Notes under the pieces: model-generated
What the model saw: the letters and a program-made list of their open reading frames with translations, nothing else
What the model was told of the DNA's origin: nothing
Databases searched by the model: none
In this document: positions 1 through 7,619 of the stretch, piece after piece
How positions within the stretch are numbered: position 1 is the stretch's first letter
How the letters are laid out: the number at the start of each line of letters is the position of its first letter
Position numbers and translations under genes: made by a program
Assembly: GCA_023664185.1 (NCBI GenBank)
Contig: JAMPGA010000001.1
Span: 774,187-838,186, forward strand
Length of the DNA: 64,000 nucleotides
Reading direction: 5' to 3'
Source: Muribaculaceae bacterium
Lineage (GTDB): Bacteria; Bacteroidota; Bacteroidia; Bacteroidales; Muribaculaceae

Positions 1-969
1 TTTTTCGTAGTCTATCCTGACATCACACCTCACAGCTCGGTAGCCGTAGGTTAGGGTGGCTCCCAGAGTGAGGCGATTGCGTGCGGGGTCGTTGGTGATG
101 AGCTCACGGTCGGCGTTGCGCTTGCCGGTGCTGTGTGCTGTCATGCCGTCCCAGCGCCCCTGCACGGATGCGCGGTTGAAGATGCCGGCGCGGAGCGGGA
201 AGGCGTAGTCGGCAAAAAAGTTCCATGCGTGAGCCGTGTGGTGGCGGTGGTGGGTGTAGTGCTTGTTCATATATTCCCCCTCGAGTGTCAGCGAGCGGTG
301 GACCCATGTGACGCTTGCTCCGGTGAGATTGATTCTTACTGAGTCTGGCTCTATGGTCTGTGCTCCGGCGGCAAAGGTGAGTCCCGCACCGGGCTTGACC
401 ACAACCTTTCCGGCATAGGCCAGGGTCTTGACCCAACGGATCTGGTCGGTGATGGAGGTGGGGTTGAAGGCACCGGCCTCAAGGCTGAGTATGCTGCGTG
501 TCCAGGCCAGTTTGGCTCCCACGCCGCGCACATTGTTCATATCCTTGCCTATAAATGAGCGGTTGGCAAATATATAGTTTGACGGGGCCTTGAAGCAGTC
601 GGTGCCAAAGGGCAGACGGAACTGGCCGGCCTGCAGCCGGAGTCCCTGCGCCAGGACAAGGCGCCCCCATGCGTCGAGAATCTTCATTGTGCCGCGGTCG
701 CAGAGGTCGGCCTGCACAAAATAGTCTATTTCGGGCGAGATGAGCCCGTCGATGCTCAGGCGTGCGTTGCGCATCTGAAAACGCTCCTCACCCCCGGCGG
801 TGGCCATCTCGTAGCGGGCACGCAGGGCGCCGTGGAAGTGGGGCATACGGTCGATAGAGTCGGCCGGGGAGGCCTGGGCTATGGAGGCTACAAAAATCAG
901 CAGCCCCGCGAGGAATCTCACCCCCGGGGCACACCATATAAGGCGAAGACGGCTCATGGACGGCTTCAT
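1..969 (-). CDS. OprO/OprP-like outer membrane porin (C-terminus beyond window)
   Basis: The frame stays open from the ATG at 969 to the window edge (323 codons), so the C-terminus is missing. After an N-terminal signal-like hydrophobic segment ending near residue 32 (AQA-S), the protein shows the alternating strands of a beta-barrel. The stretch LRARYEM, FQMRNARLSIDG, then QAGQFRLPFGTD resembles the start of phosphate-selective porin O/P family proteins, where arginine-rich strands and a GQFK/RxPFG motif are usual. It would form a trimeric outer-membrane channel for anions or other small solutes. It begins 26 bp after the ECF sigma gene stop on the same strand, so it is probably co-transcribed. 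The family call rests on motifs only; another beta-barrel family is possible. Confidence 0.6.
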   Translation of the reverse strand, partial: MKPSMSRLRLIWCAPGVRFLAGLLIFVASIAQASPADSIDRMPHFHGALRARYEMATAGGEERFQMRNARLSIDGLISPEIDYFVQADLCDRGTMKILDAWGRLVLAQGLRLQAGQFRLPFGTDCFKAPSNYIFANRSFIGKDMNNVRGVGAKLAWTRSILSLEAGAFNPTSITDQIRWVKTLAYAGKVVVKPGAGLTFAAGAQTIEPDSVRINLTGASVTWVHRSLTLEGEYMNKHYTHHRHHTAHAWNFFADYAFPLRAGIFNRASVQGRWDGMTAHSTGKRNADRELITNDPARNRLTLGATLTYGYRAVRCDVRIDYEK

Positions 970-995
970 ATTTTATCGTTTCAATTATATTGGTT

Positions 996-1586
996 TCACA
1001 CAGCCAGTGCGATTTTCTTCTCTCCGGCTATGCGGCGCATGTTGAGTATGGCATATCGCATGCGACCCAACGCCGTGTTTATGCTCACTCCGGTGGCTTC
1101 TGCTATTTCCTTGAACGACATATTGCGGTATATTCTCATCACCAGCACCTCGCGCTGAGGGTCGGGCAGCGACATGACAATCTTACGCAGATCCTCGTCG
1201 ATCTGTTCCTCCACCATCTCGTCCTCTATGTTGCGGTCAGAGAGTTCGCGACGGTTGAGCAGGTCTGTCTCCTCGCCGTCGGTGGAGATGGCGTTTTCCA
1301 TGCGCTCCTGGCGGAAGTAGTCGATGATGAGATTGTGGGCTATGCGGGTGAGCCAGCCTGAAAATTTGCCATGCTCGGCATATCGTCCCTGCTTTATTGT
1401 CATGATAGCCTTGACGAAAGTCTCTTGAAAGATATCGTCGGCCACGTCGCGGTTTTTCACAACGTGTATTATATAGGTGTAGACTTTCTGCTTGTGGCGT
1501 TCGAGCAAGATGTCGAAAGCCTCGTTGTTGTCGTTGGCATAAGCGGCGACCAGTTCGGAGTCAGACAGCTTAGTCAGATGTTCCAT
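996..1586 (-). CDS. ECF-type RNA polymerase sigma factor
   Basis: A 196-residue sigma-70 family protein of the extracytoplasmic-function group. Region 2 is seen as LLERHKQKVYTYI, DIFQETFVKA and GWLTRIAHNLIIDYFR (about residues 25-95). Region 4 is LPDPQREVLVMRIY, MSFKEIAE, GVSINTALGRMRYA (about 140-185), the promoter -35 reading helix-turn-helix. The ATG at 1586 is preferred over a TTG at 1625 because MEHLTKLSD matches where such proteins usually begin. No anti-sigma gene is adjacent; the following gene is a porin-like CDS. A well-formed Bacteroidetes promoter lies 115 bp upstream. The sigma assignment is firm, the regulon unknown. Confidence 0.92.
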   Translation of the reverse strand: MEHLTKLSDSELVAAYANDNNEAFDILLERHKQKVYTYIIHVVKNRDVADDIFQETFVKAIMTIKQGRYAEHGKFSGWLTRIAHNLIIDYFRQERMENAISTDGEETDLLNRRELSDRNIEDEMVEEQIDEDLRKIVMSLPDPQREVLVMRIYRNMSFKEIAEATGVSINTALGRMRYAILNMRRIAGEKKIALAV

Positions 1587-1700
1587 TGTTTTCTCAGAGT
1601 GATTGATTAGAGTAGCAATGTTCAATAGGCAACTATGTTTATTATCTTAAAATTCGGTTAAAACTTGTTTCGCGCACACAATATTCCGGCGCTTATGAAT

Positions 1701-1733
1701 GCAAATTTACGAAAAATCCTCCACTTGGGCAAA
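1701..1733 (-). promoter_or_regulatory. Promoter of the ECF sigma gene
   Basis: On the minus strand TTTG (1733-1730), a 20-bp spacer and TAAATTTGC (1709-1701) match the Bacteroidetes primary sigma consensus TTTG-N19/20-TAnnTTTG. It implies a leader of roughly 110 nt before the ATG at 1586. Confidence 0.7.
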
Positions 1734-1814
1734 TTATTTGACATAATTTAACCCTGTGGAGAACAATATTTATTTATCACGTTTCTATAAAATGCCTTGA
1801 GACAACCTCGATGA

Positions 1815-1905
1815 GTAATAGCACCCCTGTAGTGGGCACGGTAAAAATAGCCCAGGGGTGAGCCCCTGGGCTATTATGCCGAGTCCACTACTGGGACCGC
1901 GCTAT
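1815..1905. repeat. GC-rich palindromic repeat, copy 1
   Basis: The core is a perfect 13-bp inverted repeat (1846-1858 and 1863-1875, arms starting AATAGCCC) around a TGAG loop. It is nested in weaker outer arms (GTAGTGG near 1830, CCACTAC near 1887). The same 30-bp core recurs at 7166-7195. It fills the gap between the sigma promoter and the 3' end of the OmpA gene, in the otherwise gene-free stretch 1587-1956. Confidence 0.75.
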
Positions 1906-1956
1906 TATGCAATGCCCTTTACAGAGACGAAGTTCGGATTCTCCCGCAGCTCGATT

Positions 1957-2664
1957 TTAGTTGAGGGTGCCCTTATTGGCTGCGTCGATCATCTGCTGGT
2001 TGGCGGTGATGTAGATTTCCACACGGCGGTTCTGGGCACGGCCCTCGGCGGTGTTGTTGGAAGCTACATAGTCCTGCATGGGCAGACCCTCCGCCGAGAG
2101 GCGGGTGGCCGAGACGCCTGAGTTGAGCAGATAGTTGCGCACGGCGTCGGCGCGGCCGGTGGCCACACGCTCATTCACCTGCAGTGTGCCGGTATCGTCG
2201 GTGTAGCCGTAGATCTGCACATTGGTGTCGGGGTTGGAGTTGAGCGAGGCGGCAAACTTGGTCAGGTCGTTCTTGGCGTTCTGACTCAGGGTGGTGCCGT
2301 TGGTGGGGAAGAGGATACCACCGTCAAAGGTCACCTTGATGGCCTGCAGGCCGTTCTGGTCGGTGGTCTGCTCCACCTTGGCCTGCTGTGCCAGCTGCTC
2401 CTGGAGTTCCTTCTGCTGCTTGTCCATCTTCTTGCCTATGAGCACGCCGGCACCGGCACCTACTGCTGCGCCCACACCGGCGCCGATGGCTGCACCCTTG
2501 CCGCCACCTATCAGAGCACCCACAGCTGCACCCAGGCCGGCACCGCCGGCACCGCCGATGGCTGCGCCCTTGCCGGTATTGGTCATCGACGAACATCCTG
2601 TCATGCCCATGCCCAGCACACAGAGAGCCAGTGCGGGGACTCCTAATACTTTGATAAATTTCAT
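1957..2664 (-). CDS. OmpA-family lipoprotein with glycine-zipper segment
   Basis: A 235-residue outer-membrane lipoprotein. The ATG at 2664 gives a lipoprotein signal peptide with Cys at LGMGMTGC, so an upstream in-frame start was rejected. Residues about 28-80 are a Gly/Ala-rich zipper (repeats of GAAIGAG and GALIGGG). They are followed by a short charged helix and a C-terminal OmpA/MotB peptidoglycan-binding domain (VQIYGYTDDTGT, NERVATGRADAVRNYLL, EGRAQNRRVEIYI). Architecture resembles YiaD-like proteins: the lipid sits in the outer membrane and the OmpA domain grips peptidoglycan. A -7 box lies 44 bp upstream. It appears monocistronic. Confidence 0.9.
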   Translation of the reverse strand: MKFIKVLGVPALALCVLGMGMTGCSSMTNTGKGAAIGGAGGAGLGAAVGALIGGGKGAAIGAGVGAAVGAGAGVLIGKKMDKQQKELQEQLAQQAKVEQTTDQNGLQAIKVTFDGGILFPTNGTTLSQNAKNDLTKFAASLNSNPDTNVQIYGYTDDTGTLQVNERVATGRADAVRNYLLNSGVSATRLSAEGLPMQDYVASNNTAEGRAQNRRVEIYITANQQMIDAANKGTLN

Positions 2665-2707
2665 ACCGATAGAATTTTTGTTTAAGTTAATTTCGTTAAT
2701 TTTGGCT

Positions 2708-2716
2708 GCAAATGTA
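2708..2716 (-). promoter_or_regulatory. -7 box ahead of the OmpA lipoprotein gene
   Basis: TACATTTGC on the minus strand matches TAnnTTTG. A convincing TTTG at the right distance was not seen (a TTG lies 22 bp away). It sits 44 bp before the ATG at 2664. Confidence 0.5.
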
Positions 2717-2814
2717 GTAAAAACATCACGAGTCTGCACAATTTAAGACTTCAAATCTTATTTTAATACGCTCGGAGGGGGTATAAAGTTTAAACCTGGG
2801 GCGGGAAGATATAG

Positions 2815-2846
2815 TTGGCCGATTGCAAAAAATTGCGTAATTTTGC
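2815..2846 (+). promoter_or_regulatory. Promoter of the DMT transporter gene
   Basis: TTG at 2815-2817, a 20-bp spacer and TAATTTTGC at 2838-2846 fit the Bacteroidetes promoter pattern, 32 bp before the ATG at 2879. Confidence 0.6.
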
Positions 2847-2878
2847 TACACCACAGACACCAACCAAACCTCACGACA

Positions 2879-3799
2879 ATGAATTCCCAGCGTCCGGCTG
2901 CAAAGAGCAATTTATGGATTTACCACCTGTGCGCACTCTTCACAGTGACCGCATGGGGCTTATCGTTGGTTTCGACACGCATACTGCTCGACCATGGGCT
3001 GCATCCGGTTGAAATCTTCATCTACCGCTCCATCCTTGCCTATCTCGCCATACTCTGTTTCTGCCACAAGAAGATTCTGGCCAACTCAGTCAAGGATGAG
3101 CTGCTATTTGTGGCATGCGGCCTGGTGGCAGGCTCGGTCTATTTCATTGCCGAGAATGTGGCGCTGGAGTATACGCTGGTCACCAACGTCTCGCTCATCA
3201 CGGCCATGCCACCGCTGCTCACAGTGCTCCTCGTGGGTCTTGTCTACAAAAACAACCGTCCCGGTCGGGGTGCCTACATAGGCAGCGTAGTGGCCTTCCT
3301 CGGGGTGGGGCTGGTGATATTCAACAGCTCGTTCAACATGGCGCTCAATCCGCTGGGCGATCTGCTGTCGCTGCTGGCGGCCTTCTGCTGGGCCATATAC
3401 GGCCTGATGCTCAAGCCGCTTAATGCCCACTACACCGAGATGTTTATAACACGCAAGGTGTTTTTCTACGGAGTGCTTACGGCGCTCCCCTTTCTGGCTG
3501 TGGAGCCTGAGGTGTCCGATCCGCGCATACTGCTCGACCCCGCCTGTCTGTGGAACCTCCTGTTCCTGGCACTCTTCTGCTCCATGGCGGGCTATCTGCT
3601 CTGGGCTGTGGCCGTTGTGAAGATCGGTCCGGTCACTGCCACAAACTACATGTATTTCCAACCGGTGATAACGATGATATTCGCCATGCTGGCGCTCAAC
3701 GAAAAGATCACCCCTACGGGCTATGCCGGATGTGCTCTGATTCTGCTGGGCGTATGGCTGGCCGACTTCCTGCAACGGCGCAGTATAAAGAAGTCATAA
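2879..3799 (+). CDS. EamA/DMT-superfamily transporter
   Basis: A 306-residue inner-membrane protein with about ten hydrophobic helices arranged as two EamA repeats. In the first half TAWGLSLVSTRIL and EIFIYRSILAYLAILCF are typical. The second starts near LLSLLAAFCWAIYGLMLKPL and ends in YMYFQPVITMIFAMLALNEKIT, the usual family signature. Family members export amino acids, nucleosides or other metabolites; the substrate cannot be told from sequence. The ATG at 2879 was chosen because the promoter -7 box overlaps the longer frame. The tricorn-like gene follows 42 bp downstream. Confidence 0.88.
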   Translation: MNSQRPAAKSNLWIYHLCALFTVTAWGLSLVSTRILLDHGLHPVEIFIYRSILAYLAILCFCHKKILANSVKDELLFVACGLVAGSVYFIAENVALEYTLVTNVSLITAMPPLLTVLLVGLVYKNNRPGRGAYIGSVVAFLGVGLVIFNSSFNMALNPLGDLLSLLAAFCWAIYGLMLKPLNAHYTEMFITRKVFFYGVLTALPFLAVEPEVSDPRILLDPACLWNLLFLALFCSMAGYLLWAVAVVKIGPVTATNYMYFQPVITMIFAMLALNEKITPTGYAGCALILLGVWLADFLQRRSIKKS

Positions 3800-3841
3800 A
3801 TAAAAAATCGTAAACTACACAGGCAAAAAAGATAAACAACT

Positions 3842-6800
3842 ATGAAAAAAACTTTCCTTACACTGCTTGCAGCCACAGCTCTGTGCGCTTCGGCCGAAAC
3901 ACCGCTGTGGATGCGCGACGTCAGCATCTCGCCCGACGGCAAGACGATTGCCTTCACCTATAAGGGCGACATCTTCACTGTGCCTACAGCCGGAGGCAAA
4001 GCCACTCAGCTCACCGCCACCCCCAACTATGAGACTACCCCGGTGTGGAGCCCCGACAGCCGCTCGATAGCCTATGCCACCGACCGCAATGGGGGTATGG
4101 ACATATATATTATACCCGCTGCCGGCGGTGAGGCACGCCGACTCACATCTCACTCAACCTCCGAGACTCCCGAAGCCTTCACCCCCGACGGTAAGGCGCT
4201 CATCTACTCGGCCTTCATCCAGGCTCCGGCCGCTTCACGCACATTCCCCACTGCCCGCATGCCCCAGCTCTACTCGGTGGCTGTGGACGGTTCGTCGGCT
4301 CCTGTGCAGATAATGGGCACAGCTGTTCGCAAGCCCGGTTTTCTCAAGGATGGAAAATCGTTTGTATATCAGGATGTGAAGGGCTTTGAGGATGACTGGC
4401 GCAAACACCACACATCGTCGGTGACACGCGACATATGGCTCTATGATGCCACTACCGGCAAGCACACCAACCTCACAGCCCGCGGTGGCGAGGATCTCAA
4501 TCCGGTGGTCGACCCCGCGAGCTCTACAGTCTACTTCCTGAGCGAGCGTGGCGGCGACAAGAGCATCAACGTCTGGTCCGCTCCGCTGTCAGATATGTCA
4601 AAGGCTACACGCGTCACAGAGTTTGCCACTCACCCCGTGCGCTTCCTCTCGCGCGCCGACAACGGCGTTCTCTCGTTTGGTTATGACGGCGAGATTTATA
4701 CCCTCGAGCCCGGCGGCAAGCCCCGCAAGGTGGCCGTCGACATCGTGGCCGACTATTCCGAGCCCGCCAAGATACGCAACTTCGCCAAGGGCGCCACAGG
4801 GGCAGTCCCCTCGCCCGACGGCAAGCAGGTGGCTTTTGCCTCGAGAGGCGACATATTTGTCACTTCCACCGACTATGTCACCACCAAGCAGATCACCACA
4901 ACACCCCAGGGTGAACGTCAGCCTTCGTGGGGTGCCGACAACCGCACACTCTACTACACCTCAGACCGCGACGGACACGACAACATCTATCGCGCCCGCA
5001 TCTCGCGCAAGGATGACCCCAACTTCCCCAACGCCACGATAATCGAGGAGACAGCAGTGTTCCCTGCCTCCGACGGCATAGAGAGATCAAACCCCATAGT
5101 GTCGCCTGACGGCCAGAAGATAGCCTATATCCGCGACCGCCGTAAGATAGCCGTCTACGATCTGCACTCCCACAAGGAGACTCTACTCACCAACGGTGAG
5201 ACTTATACGGCCAACGATGCCGGTATAGAGATAGACTGGAGCCCCGACAGCGAGTGGCTCGCAGCCATCATCGACACCCACAAGCGCGATCCTTACTACG
5301 ACATAGCCCTCTATCGTGTCTCGGACGGCAAGATGGTGCGTGTCACCAACGATGCCTATACCAACCACTCGCCCCGCTGGGTGATGGGTGGCAACGCCGT
5401 GATATTCCTCTCCGACCGCTACGGCATGAAGAATCTGGCATCATGGGGCTCGCAGGACGATGTGCTCATAGCATTTACAAACAAGGAGGCCTACGACCGC
5501 TATCGCCTCTCGCCCGAGGATTTCGCTCTGCTCAAGGAGGTGGAGAAGTCGCAGAAGAAGGATAAGGAGAAAGCCAAGGACGACAAAAAGGGCAAAAAGG
5601 ACAAAAAAGCCAAGAAGGACGCGGCCACCGATGAGGAGAAGCCCGACGACTATGTGAATGTCGAGGAAGAGGGGATCGAAGACCGCATTGTGCGCCTCAC
5701 ACCCTTCTCGTCCGACCTGGCCGACGCTTATATCGACAACGACGGGGAGAACCTCTATTTCCTCTCGAGAGTCGACGATGGCTACGACCTCTGGAAAATG
5801 GATATGCGCAAGGACGATGTGGAGCTCTACAAGAAACTCGGAGCTTCGTCGCTCTCCATACTCCCCGACGCCGCAGGCAAGAACATATTCCTGCTGGGCC
5901 CCTCGGCCATGAAGAAAATGGCTCTCGCAGGTGGCAAGACCGAAAACATCACCTATGCCGGTGTCCAGAAAATCGATCCCGCAGCCGAGCGCGATTATAT
6001 GTTTGACTATATCCTCACCGAGGAGGCCAAACGATTCCTTGTCAAGGATATGTTTGGCGCCGACTGGAAGGGCCTGGGCGAGGCTTACCGCCGCTATCTG
6101 CCCCATATCAACAATAACTATGATTTTGCCGAAATGGCCTCCGAGCTGCTGGGCGAGCTGAATGTGTCGCACACAGGTGCACGCTATTATCCCGCCGGCG
6201 CCAAGGAGCCCACTGCGGCCCTCGGTCTTATCTACGATCTCGCCGCTCCGGCAGCCGATGGCCTCAAGGTGACCGAGGTGATTGCCAAGGGTCCTTTTGA
6301 CCGTAAATCATCGCGCATGGTGCCCGGAGCTGTCATCACCGCCATCAATGGCGAGGCTCTCACCGAGCTCGGGTCGCCCATGGAGGCCCTCAACCTTCCC
6401 AAGCGTGCCAAAATGCTTGTTAGCTTCACTCTCCCCTCGGGCGAGAAGGTTGAGGAGGTGGTTATACCCATCACAACTGCACAGGAAAACAATCTGCTCT
6501 ACGATCGCTGGGTGGAGCGCAACCGTGCCACAGTCGATTCTCTCTCGGGTGGACGTCTGGGATATGTGCATATCCGCTCGATGGACGATGCCTCATATCG
6601 CCGCATCTATGCCGATGTGCTTGGCCGATATGCCGATCGCGAGGGTATAGTGATAGACACCCGCTGGAACGGTGGCGGACGCCTGCACGAAGATATCGAA
6701 GTGCTCTTCAGCGGCAAGAAATATCTCGATCAGGAAATACGCGGCGTGAAGAGCGGCGAAATGCCCTCAAAGCGCTGGCTGCGCCCCTCGGTGATGATAA

Positions 6801-7102
6801 CCTGCGAGGCCAACTACTCCAACGCCCACGGCACTCCCTGGATGTATCACAACCGCGGCCTGGGCAAGATCGTGGGCATGCCTGTGCCGGGTACAATGAG
6901 CTCGGTAAACTGGATTGACCTGCAGGACGACAGCATGCTCTTCGGCGTGCCCGTGGTTGGTTTCCGCAATGCCCAGGGCCAATTTCTTGAAAACCAGCAG
7001 CTGGAGCCCGATGTAAAGGTGGCCAACGATCCTGCCGTGATAGTGACCGGCCGCGACCAACAGCTCGAGAAAGCAGTGGAAACTCTGCTGAATGGGAATT
7101 GA
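3842..7102 (+). CDS. Tricorn-like periplasmic S41 peptidase
   Basis: A 1086-residue protein with a cleavable signal peptide (MKKTFLTLLAATALCASA). Residues about 20-550 form TolB/WD40-like beta-propellers with repeated SPDG, SPDSR and YYTSDRDG blades. A lysine-rich linker covers about 565-603, then come a tricorn C1-type segment, a PDZ domain (about 800-870) and a C-terminal S41 serine peptidase domain. Candidate catalytic residues, by analogy to tricorn, are Ser776-His777 (NVSHTG), Ser993 (NYSNAHG) and Glu1050 (FLENQQ). It should degrade peptides in the periplasm. The stop codon lies inside the left inverted repeat of a MITE-like element. The neighbouring convergent M3 peptidase may act on the same peptide pool. 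Confidence 0.93.
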   Translation: MKKTFLTLLAATALCASAETPLWMRDVSISPDGKTIAFTYKGDIFTVPTAGGKATQLTATPNYETTPVWSPDSRSIAYATDRNGGMDIYIIPAAGGEARRLTSHSTSETPEAFTPDGKALIYSAFIQAPAASRTFPTARMPQLYSVAVDGSSAPVQIMGTAVRKPGFLKDGKSFVYQDVKGFEDDWRKHHTSSVTRDIWLYDATTGKHTNLTARGGEDLNPVVDPASSTVYFLSERGGDKSINVWSAPLSDMSKATRVTEFATHPVRFLSRADNGVLSFGYDGEIYTLEPGGKPRKVAVDIVADYSEPAKIRNFAKGATGAVPSPDGKQVAFASRGDIFVTSTDYVTTKQITTTPQGERQPSWGADNRTLYYTSDRDGHDNIYRARISRKDDPNFPNATIIEETAVFPASDGIERSNPIVSPDGQKIAYIRDRRKIAVYDLHSHKETLLTNGETYTANDAGIEIDWSPDSEWLAAIIDTHKRDPYYDIALYRVSDGKMVRVTNDAYTNHSPRWVMGGNAVIFLSDRYGMKNLASWGSQDDVLIAFTNKEAYDRYRLSPEDFALLKEVEKSQKKDKEKAKDDKKGKKDKKAKKDAATDEEKPDDYVNVEEEGIEDRIVRLTPFSSDLADAYIDNDGENLYFLSRVDDGYDLWKMDMRKDDVELYKKLGASSLSILPDAAGKNIFLLGPSAMKKMALAGGKTENITYAGVQKIDPAAERDYMFDYILTEEAKRFLVKDMFGADWKGLGEAYRRYLPHINNNYDFAEMASELLGELNVSHTGARYYPAGAKEPTAALGLIYDLAAPAADGLKVTEVIAKGPFDRKSSRMVPGAVITAINGEALTELGSPMEALNLPKRAKMLVSFTLPSGEKVEEVVIPITTAQENNLLYDRWVERNRATVDSLSGGRLGYVHIRSMDDASYRRIYADVLGRYADREGIVIDTRWNGGGRLHEDIEVLFSGKKYLDQEIRGVKSGEMPSKRWLRPSVMITCEANYSNAHGTPWMYHNRGLGKIVGMPVPGTMSSVNWIDLQDDSMLFGVPVVGFRNAQGQFLENQQLEPDVKVANDPAVIVTGRDQQLEKAVETLLNGN

Positions 7103-7165
7103 GAATGGAGAATTGAGAGTTGAGGATTCCACTTACAAAGTAATGCCCCGTATGGGGCGTGGCAT

Positions 7166-7195
7166 AATAGCCCAGGGGTGAGCCCCTGGGCTATT
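7166..7195. repeat. GC-rich palindromic repeat, copy 2
   Basis: Same 13-bp arms and TGAG loop as 1846-1875, followed by a T-run (7194-7199), so it could also act as an intrinsic terminator for the tricorn-like gene. GCCCC/GGGGC palindromes flank it at 7145-7158 and 7207-7218. Confidence 0.7.
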
Positions 7196-7246
7196 TTTTG
7201 CCATGTCCCCTACAGGGGCGTGATGAAGTGATAACCAGATGTATAT

Positions 7247-7372
7247 GGCCTCGAAAAGGCCTATTAAAGCCAGAGCCACACCTCGGTGTGGCTCTAACAT
7301 TAGGCGACCTCTCCGAGGCCGTTTTTTTGAATGACCTGCACACCCGGCTATAAATATGTCGCCTCTCCGAGG
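7247..7372. repeat. Hairpin-unit repeat array, copy 1
   Basis: Contains a perfect 11-bp stem (7272-7282 and 7285-7295, arms reading AGAGCCACACC) enclosed by GGCCTCG/CGAGGCC arms at 7247-7253 and 7314-7320. A second, degenerate unit follows and ends in GCCTCTCCGAGG. It is related to arrays at 32868-32995 and 48653-48781. Confidence 0.65.
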
Positions 7373-7417
7373 TGCACACATGTCTGATTCTCAGTTATAT
7401 AATCCTCAATTCTCAAC

Positions 7418-7543
7418 TCACCATTCTCCATTCTTGACACACCCCATGGTGGCCGAGAGAGCCTCTACGTCGGAGGCTTTGTTGAGGGCGAATTCGTAGG
7501 TATAGTATCGCACCGAGATATGCGACTTCAGCGTTAAAATATA
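7418..7543 (-). pseudogene. Decayed protein-coding fragment, possibly a tyrosine recombinase C-terminus
   Basis: On the minus strand, about 42 codons between TAA (7546-7544) and TGA (7420-7418) read like real coding sequence with GC-ending codons, then run into the right inverted repeat of the MITE-like element. The segment HISVRYYTYEFAL followed by DVEALSATMGC lines up without gaps with the HTLRHSFATHLL...QQMLGH box of XerD: the Arg and Gly are kept, while the His residues have become Tyr and Cys. This is a weak, short match; the fragment could come from another family. It has no start codon and no catalytic tyrosine. Confidence 0.3.
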
Positions 7544-7619
7544 TTATGGGACAGGCCTAAAAGGTCCGTACGCCGAGTGTGGAGCGCACGAACCTGTTTT
7601 GGTAGTTTTATGTGCAAGA

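Larger units (their letters stand above)
7096..7435. mobile_element. MITE-like element with 33-bp terminal inverted repeats, copy 1
   Basis: A 340-bp non-coding block bounded by imperfect inverted repeats at 7096-7128 and 7403-7435, matching at 29 of 33 positions and built from GAATTGAGAATGGAG-type words. The left repeat overlaps the 3' end of the tricorn-like gene and contains its TGA stop (7100-7102). Inside lie two GCCCC/GGGGC palindromes, the 30-bp GC palindrome and a two-unit hairpin array. No transposase is encoded, so it would be non-autonomous. A second element with the same ends is at 47722-47846. Together with the decayed fragment at 7418-7543 it fills the 7103-7619 gap. Confidence 0.6.

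Noticed and set aside
1858..2121. Plus-strand frame of 87 codons starting in a palindrome
   Set aside because: Its first part is the GC palindrome and the rest is antisense to the OmpA lipoprotein gene.
7133..7381. Two small minus-strand frames in the repeat island
   Set aside because: Their sequence is only translated inverted repeats and palindromes of the MITE-like element.
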